Below are positions 18,581-28,900 of a DNA stretch of 64,000 bases, one piece after another. Below the pieces are notes generated by a model. That model was not told where the DNA came from and did no database searches. It saw nothing but the letters and a program-made list of their open reading frames with translations. The stretch's first letter is position 1. Every line of letters starts with the position of its first letter. The stretch is from Ga0077555 sp050187415 (GTDB lineage: Bacteria; Pseudomonadota; Alphaproteobacteria; Rhizobiales; Hyphomicrobiaceae), in the NCBI GenBank assembly GCA_050187415.1, contig JBFWXN010000005.1, positions 68,503 through 132,502 on the forward strand, read 5' to 3'. The translations under genes and the position numbers were made by a program.

Positions 18581-18611
18581 GCAATTTCCGTAGGCGCCGC
18601 GCTTGTGGCTG

Positions 18612-19232
18612 TCAAATGACGCGGCCGTTGCCGTGGCGCGCGAGCCAGACGGTATGGCCACCACAGGTCGGGTCCTCAGCGGCATGGCCAACAACCGAGA
18701 ACCCTGCCGCGCCGAGCAGTGAACGGTACTCTTCAGGAGCGAGGCTCGCGTGATAGAGGGGCTCACCCTCGAAGCTTCCCACGGCCTCGCCATCAGCCGG
18801 GCCGCTGGTGAACATCAGCGAGCATTCGGTCGCGGCATGGGCGGCAAAGATCGGGAACATGGCACGCTGGTCGTCACGCGTCAGATGAAAGAAGCTATCC
18901 CACGCCAGAAGGCCATCGAAGCGCTGGCCGAGCATCAGCCGGCGCATGTCGGCAACGAGCCAGCTCTGAGCCGGCATGCGCTCCCGCGCCTTGGCGATCA
19001 TGGCCGGCGACGAATCGACCCCCGTGATGCGATAGCCGCGGGAGGCCAGGCCAGCGGCGATCGGCTCGCCCGCGCCGCAGCCGATGTCGAGGATCGAGGC
19101 CTCGGTGCGGAGGTTCTCGGTGAACCGGTCGAGCCACGCGCTCTCGGCGAGCTTGCGCGACCGGAGACGGTCCCAGGCTTCGGCATGCCGATCGTAGAGG
19201 GCGACGTCCCGGCTCGCGGCTGTCTCCGTCAC
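18612..19232 (-). CDS. Class I SAM-dependent methyltransferase
   Basis: A 206-residue Rossmann-fold methyltransferase. Motif I is ASILDIGCGAGEPIAAGL, followed by the acidic residue of motif II in ITGVDSSPAMIAKAR. The middle part (DGLLAWDSFFHLTRDDQRA) and the C terminus (GFSVVGHAAEDP) fit small-molecule methyltransferases. It overlaps the end of the DacF-like gene by four bases and precedes tmk, so it sits inside an otherwise conserved essential operon. The methyl acceptor is unknown. Confidence 0.85.
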   Translation of the reverse strand: MTETAASRDVALYDRHAEAWDRLRSRKLAESAWLDRFTENLRTEASILDIGCGAGEPIAAGLASRGYRITGVDSSPAMIAKARERMPAQSWLVADMRRLMLGQRFDGLLAWDSFFHLTRDDQRAMFPIFAAHAATECSLMFTSGPADGEAVGSFEGEPLYHASLAPEEYRSLLGAAGFSVVGHAAEDPTCGGHTVWLARHGNGRVI

Positions 19233-20509
19233 AACGCCCAGCCGAGCGTCAGGTCGACGATCGTGTCGAGCCCGCGTCGCACGATGCCGCCCGGCTGCAC
19301 GTCCTCGGCGGCATAGAGTGGCACTTCACTGACGGACTGCGACGGACTGGTCACGCGGAGCGTTGCGACCTTGTCGCCCTTCCTGATCGGGGTCTTGAGG
19401 GGCCGCTTGTAAACCAGCTCGGCCTTCAGCTTCGGATTGGGCGGGTACTTCGGCAGGACGACGGTCACCGGGCCGTCGCCGACGAGGGGAAGCCACATCC
19501 GATCGCCGCCCCAGACGCGCGCCTTGGCGACGACCTCGTCCTTGTCGAACAGCTTGTATTCCGCAATCGACGCAAATCCCCATTCGAGCAATCGGTGGCC
19601 TTCGGTGCGAACGTCGCTCTTCTTCGGCAGGCCCATCATGACGAGAATCAGGCGACGGCCGTCCTTGTTGCCCGACGCGATGAGCCCGAAGCCTTCCTTC
19701 TTGACGTAGCCGGTCTTGAGACCATCGACGCCGAGGGTGCCCAGCAGGGGGTTGTCGTTGATAAAGCGGAACTTGCGATAGTTGAGCTCCTTCTGGGCAA
19801 AGCGCGGATAGAACTCGGGATATTCGCGCATCAGATGCAGTGCCAGCAAGGCCAACTCGCGTGCAGTGGTCTGCTGCGTCTCGTCGGGAAGGCCGGTTGC
19901 GTTCGTGAACTTCGACCTGTCGAGGCCGATGCGCCGCGCTTCCTGCGTCATCCGTTCGGCGAATTTGGCTTCGCTGCCGGCGAGGGCTTCGGCGACGGCC
20001 ATGGTCGCATCGTTACCTGACTGCACGACGATGCCCTGCAGCAGCGTCTCCATCGGTTCGCTGGTGTTCACGGGCACGAACATGGCGGTCCAACCGGACG
20101 GCGCACCGCCATGGCGCCAGGCGTTGACCGACATCTTGATCTCGTCGGTGAGCTTGATTTTTCCGCTCTTGATCGCTTTGAACGCCACCGCGAGCGTCAT
20201 CAGCTTGCTGAGGCCATCGGGCGCCGTCAGCTCGTCCGCATTGTGCTGGAAGAGGATCGCGCCCGAAGCGGCGTCCATGATCACGGCTTGCTGCGCGATC
20301 GTCGTCGGGAGGCCGCCTTGCCGCGCGATCTGCGCCGCACTACGGGATTCCGCCGCGGCCGGCCCGAGCGCGGCTCCTATCGCAAGGGTGGCCGACACGA
20401 GCACGGAAAGTACCAGTGACAACGCGGTTGCCAGCGTCGTGTGAGTAAGCCGTGGGCGCCGACCCATCGCGATCCGGGCATAAGCTCGAAGGAGCATCGG
20501 TTCATCCAT
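19229..20509 (-). CDS. DacF-like D-alanyl-D-alanine carboxypeptidase (S11 family) lacking the SxxK serine
   Basis: A 426-residue exported protein of the low-molecular-weight PBP family that trims pentapeptides in peptidoglycan. The signal sequence (LATALSLVLSVLVSATLAIG) is at about 25-45. The SxN motif is intact (QSGND, Ser164-Asn166) and so is KTG (GLKTGYVKK, 265-267). At the nucleophile motif the sequence is APDGLSKLMT: Lys102 is in place but the residue three before it is Gly99 (codon GGC at 20213-20215) instead of Ser. The C-terminal beta domain is present. Unless a nearby Ser substitutes, it should not form an acyl-enzyme. First gene of the long leftward operon; the true start could be ATG 20467 or 20497. 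Confidence 0.88.
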   Translation of the reverse strand: MDEPMLLRAYARIAMGRRPRLTHTTLATALSLVLSVLVSATLAIGAALGPAAAESRSAAQIARQGGLPTTIAQQAVIMDAASGAILFQHNADELTAPDGLSKLMTLAVAFKAIKSGKIKLTDEIKMSVNAWRHGGAPSGWTAMFVPVNTSEPMETLLQGIVVQSGNDATMAVAEALAGSEAKFAERMTQEARRIGLDRSKFTNATGLPDETQQTTARELALLALHLMREYPEFYPRFAQKELNYRKFRFINDNPLLGTLGVDGLKTGYVKKEGFGLIASGNKDGRRLILVMMGLPKKSDVRTEGHRLLEWGFASIAEYKLFDKDEVVAKARVWGGDRMWLPLVGDGPVTVVLPKYPPNPKLKAELVYKRPLKTPIRKGDKVATLRVTSPSQSVSEVPLYAAEDVQPGGIVRRGLDTIVDLTLGWAL

Positions 20510-20668
20510 GCTTCGACGCCTCTACGCGCGGTCCTAAAAACGGGAACGGGCCTCCGAAGTCAACCGGGGCGGGACATCGGTGGATCTTTGCAGGCCAGCG
20601 ACGCATGCTATCGTGTCGGACGCGCCGGTTCCCGCCGGCCAGTGATCAACACTTCGAGAGCGTCTCTC

Positions 20669-22375
20669 TTGCAACACCCAGCCGAGCCCGCAAGCAGTGG
20701 GCAACAAAGCGTCCCAGCCGTGGATCCGATCACCGTCGCGGTCGTGCAGCATCGCCTGCATGCCATCGTCGAAGAGATGGGCGAAGCCATGCTGCGCACG
20801 GCCTACTCCCAGATCCTGAATTCGAGCAGGGACTTCTCGACCGGCATCTGCGACGCGGCGGGCCGGCTGATCGCTCAGGCCGAGCACGTGCCCGTGCATG
20901 TCGGGGCGCTGCCGTTCGGGGCACGCTCGGTCGCCGAAGCTTTTGCCGGCGACATCCATGACGGAGACGTTTTTCTGCTGAACGATCCCTATTTCGGCGG
21001 CAATCACCTGCCCGACGTCACCGTGTTCGTGCCGGTCTTCGCGGAGGGCACGTTCGCATTCTGGTCGATCAACCGCGCGCATATGTCCGACATCGGCGGT
21101 TCGGCCCACGGTGCCTATAACCCGGCTGCGACGGAAATCTTTCAGGAGGGACTGCGAATCCCGCCGCTGCGGATCGTCGACAAGGGCGCGGCCCGCGAGG
21201 ATCTGTTTCGCATGATCGCGACCAACGTACGCCATTCGCGCGATTTCCGCGGCGATCTCGCAGCCATGATCGGTTCGGCCAAACTTTGCGAGAAGCGCCT
21301 GCTGGCGCTGATCGCGGAATTGGGTGCAGCCAAGCTGATGCCGGCCATCGAAGCCATGCTCGATGGCTCGGAGCGGCGGGCACGCGCCATCGTGTCCGAC
21401 TGGAAGGACGGCGTCTATTTCGGCGAAGCGTTTCTCGATGACGACGGACGCGGACGCAACGATGTGGCGATCCGGGCCAAGGTGACGGTGAGCGGCAGTG
21501 GTCTCGAGGTCGATCTCACACAATCGGATGCCGAGGCGCTCAGCTTCGTCAACTCCTCGCACGCCAACATGCAGTCGGCCTGCGCCATGGCGTTCGCCTA
21601 CTTGATCGATCACGACATCCCCAAGAACGAAGGCTCGTTCCGGCCGCTCAAGGTGGTCGCCCGGCCGGGCACCATCGTCTGGGCCAACGACGGCCTGCCG
21701 GTCACGATGTGTACCAGCCATTGCTCGAACGAGATCGTCGAAGCGATCGTCGTGGCGCTCTCCGAAGCGTGCCCGGATCGGGCGATGGGCGGTTGGGGCC
21801 GGCGCTTCCGCATCGCCATCAAGGGCGAGGATCCGCGCACCGGACGTGGCTTCATCTGGCACCTGTTCCAGGCCCGCCCGGGCGGCGGCGGATCGGTTGC
21901 GGGCGACGGCTACAACTCTATCGGCGAGTGGCATTCGGCCGGGGGCATCAAATTCGGGTCGATCGAGGTTGCCGAGGCGCGATTTCCATTCTTGTTCCTG
22001 CATCACGAGTACCGGCCCGACTCGGGCGGCGACGGCCAGTATCGCGGCGGCACGGGCGCCGACCTCGAGATGGTCATCGAAACCGCGAAGACGGCCGTAG
22101 GGAATACTGCGGGCGACGGGATCCGCCACGGCGCGCGCGGCATGCTCGGCGGTCATGACGGCAAGCCGCATCACTACATTCTCCAACGGGCCGCCACCGG
22201 CGAGGAAATCGTGCTCGGCACCAAGATGGTCGGCGTTGCCATCGAGCCGGGCGATCGGCTGATCGTCCATTCGGGCGGCGGCGGCGGATGGGGCGATCCG
22301 GCAATGCGTCGTGGCGAGAGCCGGGCGCGCGACGTGGAGACCGGCCTCGTGACGTCGTCAGGCGCCACGAGCTGA
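20669..22375 (+). CDS. hyuB: Hydantoinase B/oxoprolinase family protein
   Basis: One half of a two-subunit ATP-dependent hydantoinase/5-oxoprolinase-type ring-opening enzyme; the partner hyuA follows 82 bases later. Family segments visible are DPITVAVVQHRLHAIVEEMGE, ILNSSRDFSTGICDAAGRL and GDVFLLNDPYFGGNHLPD, and the C terminus is Gly-rich (GGGGGWGDPAMR). The start is uncertain. TTG at 20669 has a GAGAG site eight bases upstream; GTG at 20720 would begin directly at DPITVAV. The frame extends upstream to 20441 but that part would overlap the DacF-like gene. The substrate may be a hydantoin, oxoproline or a related lactam. Confidence 0.9.
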   Translation: MQHPAEPASSGQQSVPAVDPITVAVVQHRLHAIVEEMGEAMLRTAYSQILNSSRDFSTGICDAAGRLIAQAEHVPVHVGALPFGARSVAEAFAGDIHDGDVFLLNDPYFGGNHLPDVTVFVPVFAEGTFAFWSINRAHMSDIGGSAHGAYNPAATEIFQEGLRIPPLRIVDKGAAREDLFRMIATNVRHSRDFRGDLAAMIGSAKLCEKRLLALIAELGAAKLMPAIEAMLDGSERRARAIVSDWKDGVYFGEAFLDDDGRGRNDVAIRAKVTVSGSGLEVDLTQSDAEALSFVNSSHANMQSACAMAFAYLIDHDIPKNEGSFRPLKVVARPGTIVWANDGLPVTMCTSHCSNEIVEAIVVALSEACPDRAMGGWGRRFRIAIKGEDPRTGRGFIWHLFQARPGGGGSVAGDGYNSIGEWHSAGGIKFGSIEVAEARFPFLFLHHEYRPDSGGDGQYRGGTGADLEMVIETAKTAVGNTAGDGIRHGARGMLGGHDGKPHHYILQRAATGEEIVLGTKMVGVAIEPGDRLIVHSGGGGGWGDPAMRRGESRARDVETGLVTSSGATS

Positions 22376-22457
22376 CGCGCGCCTGAGTGCGCATCCTGTC
22401 CGCCTACCCCAAGAGGCGCTTGCGGCCGCACGTGCGGCGATCCATTCGAGGCGACGT

Positions 22458-24515
22458 ATGACCCAAGCCACCTACCGCATCGGCATCGACGTCGGCGGCA
22501 CCTTCACGGACCTCGTTGCCGTCGATGCGAACGGCACGACGACGCTCGGCAAAAGCCCGTCTACGCCCGGCGATCCATCGATCGGCGTGCTCGAAGGCCT
22601 CGGCGTCGTCGCGGCGGCGCTCGGTCTCGATCGGAGCGCACTGCTCGCCCGGACGGAGCGCATCGTGCACGGCACGACCGTCGCGACGAACTCACTGCTC
22701 GAGCGAAAGGGGGCTCGGGTCGGGCTGCTCACCACGGCCGGTCACCGCGATGTGCTCGAGATGCGCGAAGGCCTGAAGCCCGAGGACCGTTACAACCTCC
22801 GGCTGGCGGCGCCCATACCGCTGGTGCCGCGGAATCTGCGGTTCGGCATCGTCGAGCGCGTTCGTGCTGACGGCAGCGTGCTGACGCCGCTCGACGAGGA
22901 GTCCGTTGCAAAGGCTGTCGACGCCATGCGGGCGGCGGGTGTCACGTCGGTTGCGATCTGCTTCCTGCATGCGTGGCGCAATGGCGCGCACGAGGCGGAT
23001 GCCGCGCGGATCGTGCGCGAACGCATGCCGAATGCCTATGTCACGGCCTCGTCCGAGGTTTATCCGCAGATCAAGGAGTACGAGCGTGTCTCGACGACGG
23101 TGGTCAATGCCTACGTCGGACCGGTCGTGGCGGGCTATCTCGGGCGTCTCGAGGGCCGGTTGCAGGAGGCCGGCTACGAGGGTCCGCTCTTCATCATGCT
23201 GAGTCACGGCGGCGTGGCCCCCGTCGAGGAGGCGATCCGGCTTGCGGCGGCAACCGTGCTGTCCGGCCCGGCAGGCGGTGTGGCGGGTTCGACCTATGCG
23301 GCGGCCCTGCTCGAAACGCCGAACCTCATCCCGTTCGATATGGGCGGCACCTCGACCGATATCTCGCTCATCCGGAAAAGCACGCCCGGCCTCGCCATCG
23401 ACCGGGGCATAGCCGGTCAGCGCATCGCACTGCCGAGCCTCGATATCGTGACGCTCGGCGCCGGCGGAGGCTCCATCGCGCGGGTCGACGACGGCGGGGT
23501 GTTGCATGTCGGGCCGGAGAGCGCGGGTGCCCGCCCAGGTCCGGCGTGTTATGGCCGCGGGGGCGTCGAGGCGACTGTCACCGACGCCAACCTCGTTCTC
23601 GGACTGCTCGATCCGTCCGGGCTTCTCGGTGGCGAGATGAAGCTCGATCGCGGCGCCGCCGAGACTGCGCTGGCCGAGCTTGGGCGTGTGCTCGGGCTCG
23701 ACGCGGTGTCGGCCGCTGCAGGCGTGCAGCGGGTCATCAATGCGCGCATGGCCGAAGGTATTCGTCTCGTTTCGGTGCGGCGGGGGATCGATCCCACCGC
23801 CTTTGCGCTGCTGGCGTTCGGTGGGGCGGCGGGCCTGCATGCGGCTGCCGTCGCGCGGCAGCTCTCGATTCCGCGCGTGGTGGTGCCGCGCGTCGCCTCG
23901 GTGCTCTCGGCGTGGGGCATGCTGGCGAGCGAGATCCGCTTCGAGACGACGCGAAGCCACATCGGCGATGCGTCTGCAATGACGTCGGACGGGTTGCTTG
24001 GGATTTTCGGCGAGATGGAAGAGGCCGCGCGAGCCCGCCTCGCGGCGGTGTTCGATGGCCCCATTGCCATCGCGCGCAGTGCCGACATGCGCTACGGCGA
24101 GCAGATCTTCGAGATCAACGTGCCGCTGGATCATATCGATTGGCGAGCCGGCGACCTGGGTTTGCGAGTGGCCGATGCGTTCCATGCGCGCCATGAGGAA
24201 CTCTATACCTACGCACAACGAACGAACGAGGTCGTTCTGGTCAATGCGCGCGTCGCGGCCATCGGCAAGCTACCCGCCTTGCCGCAGGAGCCGGTGCTGG
24301 CTGCGAGGCCGGCCGCTTCGCCGGTCAGGCGCCAGCGGGTGCACATCGACGGCGCGTGGACGGCGATCGACGTGCACGCTTTCGAGACACTGAGCCCGGG
24401 ACAGTCGGTTGCGGGGCCGGCGCTCGTCGAAGGGGCGACGACGTGCGTGCTGGTCGAAGCGGGAGATACGGCGCGCGTCACCCCGCATGGATGGCTCGAC
24501 ATCACGCTGGGATGA
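22458..24515 (+). CDS. hyuA: Hydantoinase A/oxoprolinase family protein
   Basis: A 685-residue subunit with the ASKHA-type ATP-binding fold of hydantoinase/oxoprolinases. The N terminus carries RIGIDVGGTFTDLVAVD (phosphate 1 loop), followed by RIVHGTTVATNSLLERKGA. The central part has SGPAGGVAGS, FDMGGTSTDISLI and TLGAGGGSIARVD, the standard order for the family. It works with HyuB to couple ATP hydrolysis to amide ring opening in the cytosol. The gene ends before a large hairpin shared with the convergent NIPSNAP gene. No transporter or regulator is adjacent. Confidence 0.92.
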   Translation: MTQATYRIGIDVGGTFTDLVAVDANGTTTLGKSPSTPGDPSIGVLEGLGVVAAALGLDRSALLARTERIVHGTTVATNSLLERKGARVGLLTTAGHRDVLEMREGLKPEDRYNLRLAAPIPLVPRNLRFGIVERVRADGSVLTPLDEESVAKAVDAMRAAGVTSVAICFLHAWRNGAHEADAARIVRERMPNAYVTASSEVYPQIKEYERVSTTVVNAYVGPVVAGYLGRLEGRLQEAGYEGPLFIMLSHGGVAPVEEAIRLAAATVLSGPAGGVAGSTYAAALLETPNLIPFDMGGTSTDISLIRKSTPGLAIDRGIAGQRIALPSLDIVTLGAGGGSIARVDDGGVLHVGPESAGARPGPACYGRGGVEATVTDANLVLGLLDPSGLLGGEMKLDRGAAETALAELGRVLGLDAVSAAAGVQRVINARMAEGIRLVSVRRGIDPTAFALLAFGGAAGLHAAAVARQLSIPRVVVPRVASVLSAWGMLASEIRFETTRSHIGDASAMTSDGLLGIFGEMEEAARARLAAVFDGPIAIARSADMRYGEQIFEINVPLDHIDWRAGDLGLRVADAFHARHEELYTYAQRTNEVVLVNARVAAIGKLPALPQEPVLAARPAASPVRRQRVHIDGAWTAIDVHAFETLSPGQSVAGPALVEGATTCVLVEAGDTARVTPHGWLDITLG

Positions 24516-24655
24516 GGGCGGGCGCGGCTGGTGCATGCCGTGGCGCTCGAAAGCAATACCGAACAGTCATCTTTTGCACGGCCGTCAACGTCTTTCACGA
24601 CGTGATCACGAGGCTGTCGCGGCAGGTCGGACATTCCGCCCTCAATCACGCCGGA

Positions 24656-24706
24656 CGCCCCGCCGGGTCCCACGTGGCAGGGTCGGCCACATGGGAAGGC
24701 GGGGCG
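24656..24706. terminator. Two-tier hairpin between convergent genes, candidate bidirectional terminator
   Basis: Outer arms cgccccgcc (24656-24664) and ggcggggcg (24698-24706) pair over 9 bp. Inside them, tcccacgtggc (24668-24678) pairs with gccacatggga (24686-24696) with a single mismatch, leaving a 7-base loop. It lies between the stop of hyuA and the stop of the NIPSNAP gene. There is no T tract on either side, so termination is inferred from position and stem strength. Confidence 0.5.
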
Positions 24707-24733
24707 AATGGTGCCCGGTCGCGAATGTGAGGA

Positions 24734-25348
24734 TTACTTGATCGGCGAGAAGGGGCCGGCGAGCAGGATCTTGGTTTCCTGCCGCACCGTGGGGCTCGGT
24801 GGCGGCGGGGGCCAGACGCCCGTCTCCATCGCCTTCTTGCGGATCGCCACTCGCTCGTCGAGGCTCTTGTAGGCCCAGATGTGGACCCACTGATTGAGCC
24901 CGCCGATGTCGGCCGTGAACACACCGATCAACGGCGACAGCTTCGTGCGGTTCGGCAGATGGGTTTCCCAGTTGGCAGCCATTTTCGGCGCGCCGCCCGG
25001 CTCGAGCGTGTAGGACCGCATCTCGAAGTAGGGGCCGTGGTTCGAGGGCTCGAGGGCCGGCGAGAACGGCAGGGGCTCGAGAATGTCCGAGCGCATGTCC
25101 GTGATGAACTCGCTCGTCTTCGGCGGCCAGATGCCGGCTTTCACCACTTCCGCCCTGATCCTCGCGCGCTCGTTGGTGTCCTTGTAGGACCAGACATGGA
25201 TGACCTGATTGAGCGGTCCGATTTCCGTGTACCAGAAAGCCGCGAGGGGCGAGTATTCCAGTCGCTTGGGCAGCTTTTCGTCCCACCGCTTGATGAACTC
25301 CGGCAGGGACCGGGGGCGCAGTGTGTAGGTGCGAAACTCGTAAATCAT
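24734..25348 (-). CDS. NIPSNAP-family protein with two tandem domains
   Basis: A 204-residue protein made of two ferredoxin-like NIPSNAP domains. The first opens with MIYEFRTYTLRPRSLPEF, the second with YFEMRSYTLEPGGAPK near residue 110. Each ends with the same type of strand: LNQVIHVWSYKDTNERARIR and LNQWVHIWAYKSLDERVAIR. The two halves are clearly an internal duplication. Bacterial NIPSNAP proteins have no settled function; they resemble dimeric alpha-beta barrel proteins and often lie near catabolic genes. It is convergent with hyuA. Confidence 0.85.
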   Translation of the reverse strand: MIYEFRTYTLRPRSLPEFIKRWDEKLPKRLEYSPLAAFWYTEIGPLNQVIHVWSYKDTNERARIRAEVVKAGIWPPKTSEFITDMRSDILEPLPFSPALEPSNHGPYFEMRSYTLEPGGAPKMAANWETHLPNRTKLSPLIGVFTADIGGLNQWVHIWAYKSLDERVAIRKKAMETGVWPPPPPSPTVRQETKILLAGPFSPIK

Positions 25349-25432
25349 GGGTCGTCGTCTCCACAGACGTTGGGAAGACGAGCTTATCCCAGTCGCGCCG
25401 TCTGTCGCGCATTGCTTATCGGGAGTCCGGAA

Positions 25433-25464
25433 CGCAAAGCACCCCGGACTGTCGTCCGGGGTGC
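25433..25464 (-). terminator. Intrinsic terminator of trxA
   Basis: A perfect 11-bp stem: gcaccccggac at 25439-25449 and gtccggggtgc at 25454-25464, with a 4-base loop. On the minus strand the stem is followed by tttgcgtt. It lies about 30 bases beyond the trxA stop codon and closes the divL-trxA transcript. Confidence 0.85.
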
Positions 25465-25495
25465 CCCAATCGCTGAACCGCGCGCCGACTTGCGA

Positions 25496-25816
25496 TCAGA
25501 CGGACGAGTTGATCCAGTCCTCGAGCTTCTTCTTCTGCACCAGGGCTCCGACCTGCGTGGCGGCGACCTTGCCCGCCTTGAACATCATCAGGGTCGGCAT
25601 GGCCTGAATGCGAAACTGCTGGGTCACGGACGGGTTCTGGTCGACGTCGATCTTCACGATCTTGACCTTGCCCTCCATCTCCTTGGCGACGGCCTCGAGC
25701 GCTGGCGCCATCGCCTTGCAGGGGCCGCACCACTCCGCGAAGAAGTCGACCACGACGGGCACGTTCGAATCCAGAACCTCGGCCTTGAAGTTCGCGTCAG
25801 AAACTTCTGCGGTCAT
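25496..25816 (-). CDS. trxA: Thioredoxin
   Basis: A 106-residue cytosolic disulfide reductase. The active site is WCGPCK in VVDFFAEWCGPCKAMAP, and the conserved cis-Pro is in IQAMPTLMMF. Start ATG 25816 is preceded by a strong GAGGAG site and gives the standard length; the frame extends 33 codons further up but without thioredoxin-like sequence. It is the last gene of the long leftward operon, 95 bases after addA, and is followed by an intrinsic terminator. Confidence 0.96.
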   Translation of the reverse strand: MTAEVSDANFKAEVLDSNVPVVVDFFAEWCGPCKAMAPALEAVAKEMEGKVKIVKIDVDQNPSVTQQFRIQAMPTLMMFKAGKVAATQVGALVQKKKLEDWINSSV

Positions 25817-25911
25817 GGCAGTCTCCTCGAGAGGGCGCGGGCTTCGACCTCGAAGCGCTGGCCCGTGGCGATCGTACGCCGATGTGTGGCACGAAAGTAG
25901 GTATGCCCCCA

Positions 25912-28900
25912 TCATGCGTCAAGATTGGCAGTGCGGAGCAGGAACAGTCGTTTTGCCGCTTCGTCAAGGCGATCCGACGGCAGCTCCATCAAGGAGGGAC
26001 CATCCGTCCACAGCAGTGCGGCGCGCACGCGACGCCCCGGAAACACGCGGGTGACGGCGAGACGGTAGGCCGCGAGCTGCAGGACGTAGGTATCGGCAAC
26101 CTGTGCCGGGTCGGTGGGGGGCGGGCGGTTGGTCTTGAAGTCGACGATCATAACCTCGTGATCGTTGGCGACGAGGCGATCGATCTGACCATTGAGGCGC
26201 ACGGTCTCGCCCTTGTCGCCCGGCGGCGAGAGTTCGGCCACGATAGGGACCTCCGCTCTGCTGTCAGGGCCGAACACGGCGGCAAATTCCGAGTGCGAGA
26301 GCACCGCGAGCGTTTCGGTCACGATGCTGGCACGTGTGGCGGCCGAAAGCGAGGCGCCACGGTCGCGAACGAACGCTGTGGCGGCCGCCTGCCGATCGTC
26401 GGAGGAAATGGCCGGGAGATGCTGCAGCAGGGCATGCGTGATCGTTCCCCGCAGGAAACGATTGTCGGCCGCAAGTGCCGATGGCGAGGGGGCCGGGGGA
26501 TCGTCCGCCCGGCGGGCAAGGCGGGGCGCCTCCATCGGATCGCCTTCGCTGTCGGTCTCCAAGGGGGCCAACCGCGATGGAGCAAGGGGCACGGCGACGC
26601 CGGGCTCGCGCGGCGCCTTGCATCGCGCCCAATCGGGAGGCAGGACAGGAGCGACGACGGCACGGGTGCTTGCCCGGCCGCTCTCGCGCGGCGCCGACTG
26701 CGGCGCTTGGTGACGGCGCACGCTGCGGCCGGCGATATCGGTCGTCTCGACAAGCAACCCTTCGAGACCGGCTTCAATCGCGTCGTACCAGCAGCCGCGC
26801 TCGCGCCCCTTGGTCGTCTCGAAGCCACAGACATAGAGGCGGTCGCGTGGGCGGGTGAGTGCTACGTAGAGAAGCCGGTTGTGCTCCTCACGGTCCTTGT
26901 CGCGGCCCGTGGCTCGAGCCTCTGCGACCGCTGTGACGCCGGACGAGCCCTTGACCGGCCATAGAAACGGCAGGCCCGTGACATCGTCGTGAGGCAGCGC
27001 TGGATGATCGCAGTCGAGCAGTCCGCCCGGCCGGCCTCCGTTCATGCCGCCACAGGTATCCGGCAGGAAAACAATCGGTGCTTCCAGGCCTTTCGAGCCA
27101 TGCACGGTCATGACGCGAACCTCGCCGCGGCCGTGCTCCATGTCGCGCTTGATCTCGCGCTCGGACGCGCGCAGCCAATCGACGAAGCCCTGCAGCGACG
27201 GCGGTGCCTGCTCGTCGTAGGCGAGCGCCATGGCCAGCAGTTCGTCGAGCGGATCGGCCGCTTCCGCTCCAAGCCGGCCGAGCAGGCGCGCGCGCATGCC
27301 GTCATGAACGAGGACCTCCACGAGGAATTCGTAGGGCGGCGCGATATCGGCTCGGGAGCGCCATCGCTTGAGCTGCTCGGCCGCCGTCGCGAACCGGGGA
27401 TTGGTCTTGGCCGCCTCCAACAGCGCCGACCAAAGCGAGCCGCGGCGCTCCGGCGCAATCTGGAGGAGATCGTCGTCATCGAGGCCGAACAACGGAGACT
27501 TCAGAACGGCAGCCAGCGAAAGATCGTCTTCCGGCAACAGCAGCACATCGGCGAGCGCGAGAAGATCGAGCACCGCAAGTTGCTGGGTGAGGCGCAGCCT
27601 GTCGGCGCCAGCGACGGGAATGCCGCGCTTCTTCAGCGTCGCCACCATCAGGTCGGCGAAGGGCTTTCGGCGACGCACGAGGATCAGAATGTCGCCGTAG
27701 TCGATGGGTCGGCCTTCGGAGACGAGTTGCTCGCGGTTCGCGATCCAATCGCGGATCGTGTCGGCTATGCGCTCGGCGAGGCGCACGGCCGGCGGCGACT
27801 GCGGTACTTCCTCGAGTGGCAACCAGGCGGGCGCCGGATCGGTCTTCTCGGCCCTTTCGGTGTCCCAGAGCTCGATGAGACCGCCGACGCCGTGACGACG
27901 AGCGGCATGATGAGGGGCGGCGTCATGCGAGGTCAGGCCGGCGCGACGCGACGGGTCGGCGAAGACGCGATCGACGGCCTGAAGCACCGGCGCGACCGTT
28001 CGGAATGAGAGCGTCAGCGGTACGTGCGCGAAGTCCAACTTGGCAGCGCGGGCCATTGTCTCGAGCGTCCGGCCCATGTCGGCGAACATTTTCGGCGCGG
28101 CGCCCTGAAAGCCATAGATCGATTGCTTTTCGTCACCCACGGCAAAAACTGTACGCGGCAGTTGAGTGTCGAGCTCGCGGGCGCCGGCACCGGCCAGAAA
28201 TTCCCTGGCGAGGGCTTCGACGACGCGCCACTGGATCGGGCTCGTATCCTGCGCCTCGTCGACGAGAATGTGGTCGAGCCCTCCGTCGAGCTTGTAGAGA
28301 ACCCAGTTTGCATCGTCGGAGCGCAGCAGGTGCCCTGTCTTTGCGATCAGGTCGTCGAAGTCGAGGGCGGCGCGCTGGGCTTTCAACTCGTCGTAGCGCT
28401 GGCGGGCCGAGCACGCGAGGCGCATGAGGGCGATGGTCGCATCGGCGACAGCGATGCTGTTCAGTCGGAGGGTGAGCGCGGCGAACGCGGCCTGCGCGCT
28501 GTCGAGCGTGGCTGCGATGTCAGGATGCTTGGCTGCAAGTGACTTCGTCATCGGGTTCTTGCGTGGTTCGCCGTCGCCGGTGAGGAAGAGCTTTTGCAAT
28601 GCCGCCGCGCGTTGACCGTTGGTCAGGCACGAAAGCGCCGCCGCCGCGTCACGCGCGCGATCCTGATCGGTCTTGGTTCCCGTGCGCAAAATGTCCCTGA
28701 TGCGCGCGAGCTGGGCCGGCTTCAGTACGCCTGCGCGTAGTGCCGAGACGCTCTCTGCGGTATCGGCGGGAGGGATGCCGAGCGCACGCCGGTAGGCAAC
28801 CGCGGCGGCATCGAAGCCGCGTGCGTTGCCGATTTCCATGCGTGAGGCGTAGGCGAGCCACTGCCACCTGGCCATGGCGTCGCGCACAACCTGGTCGAAG

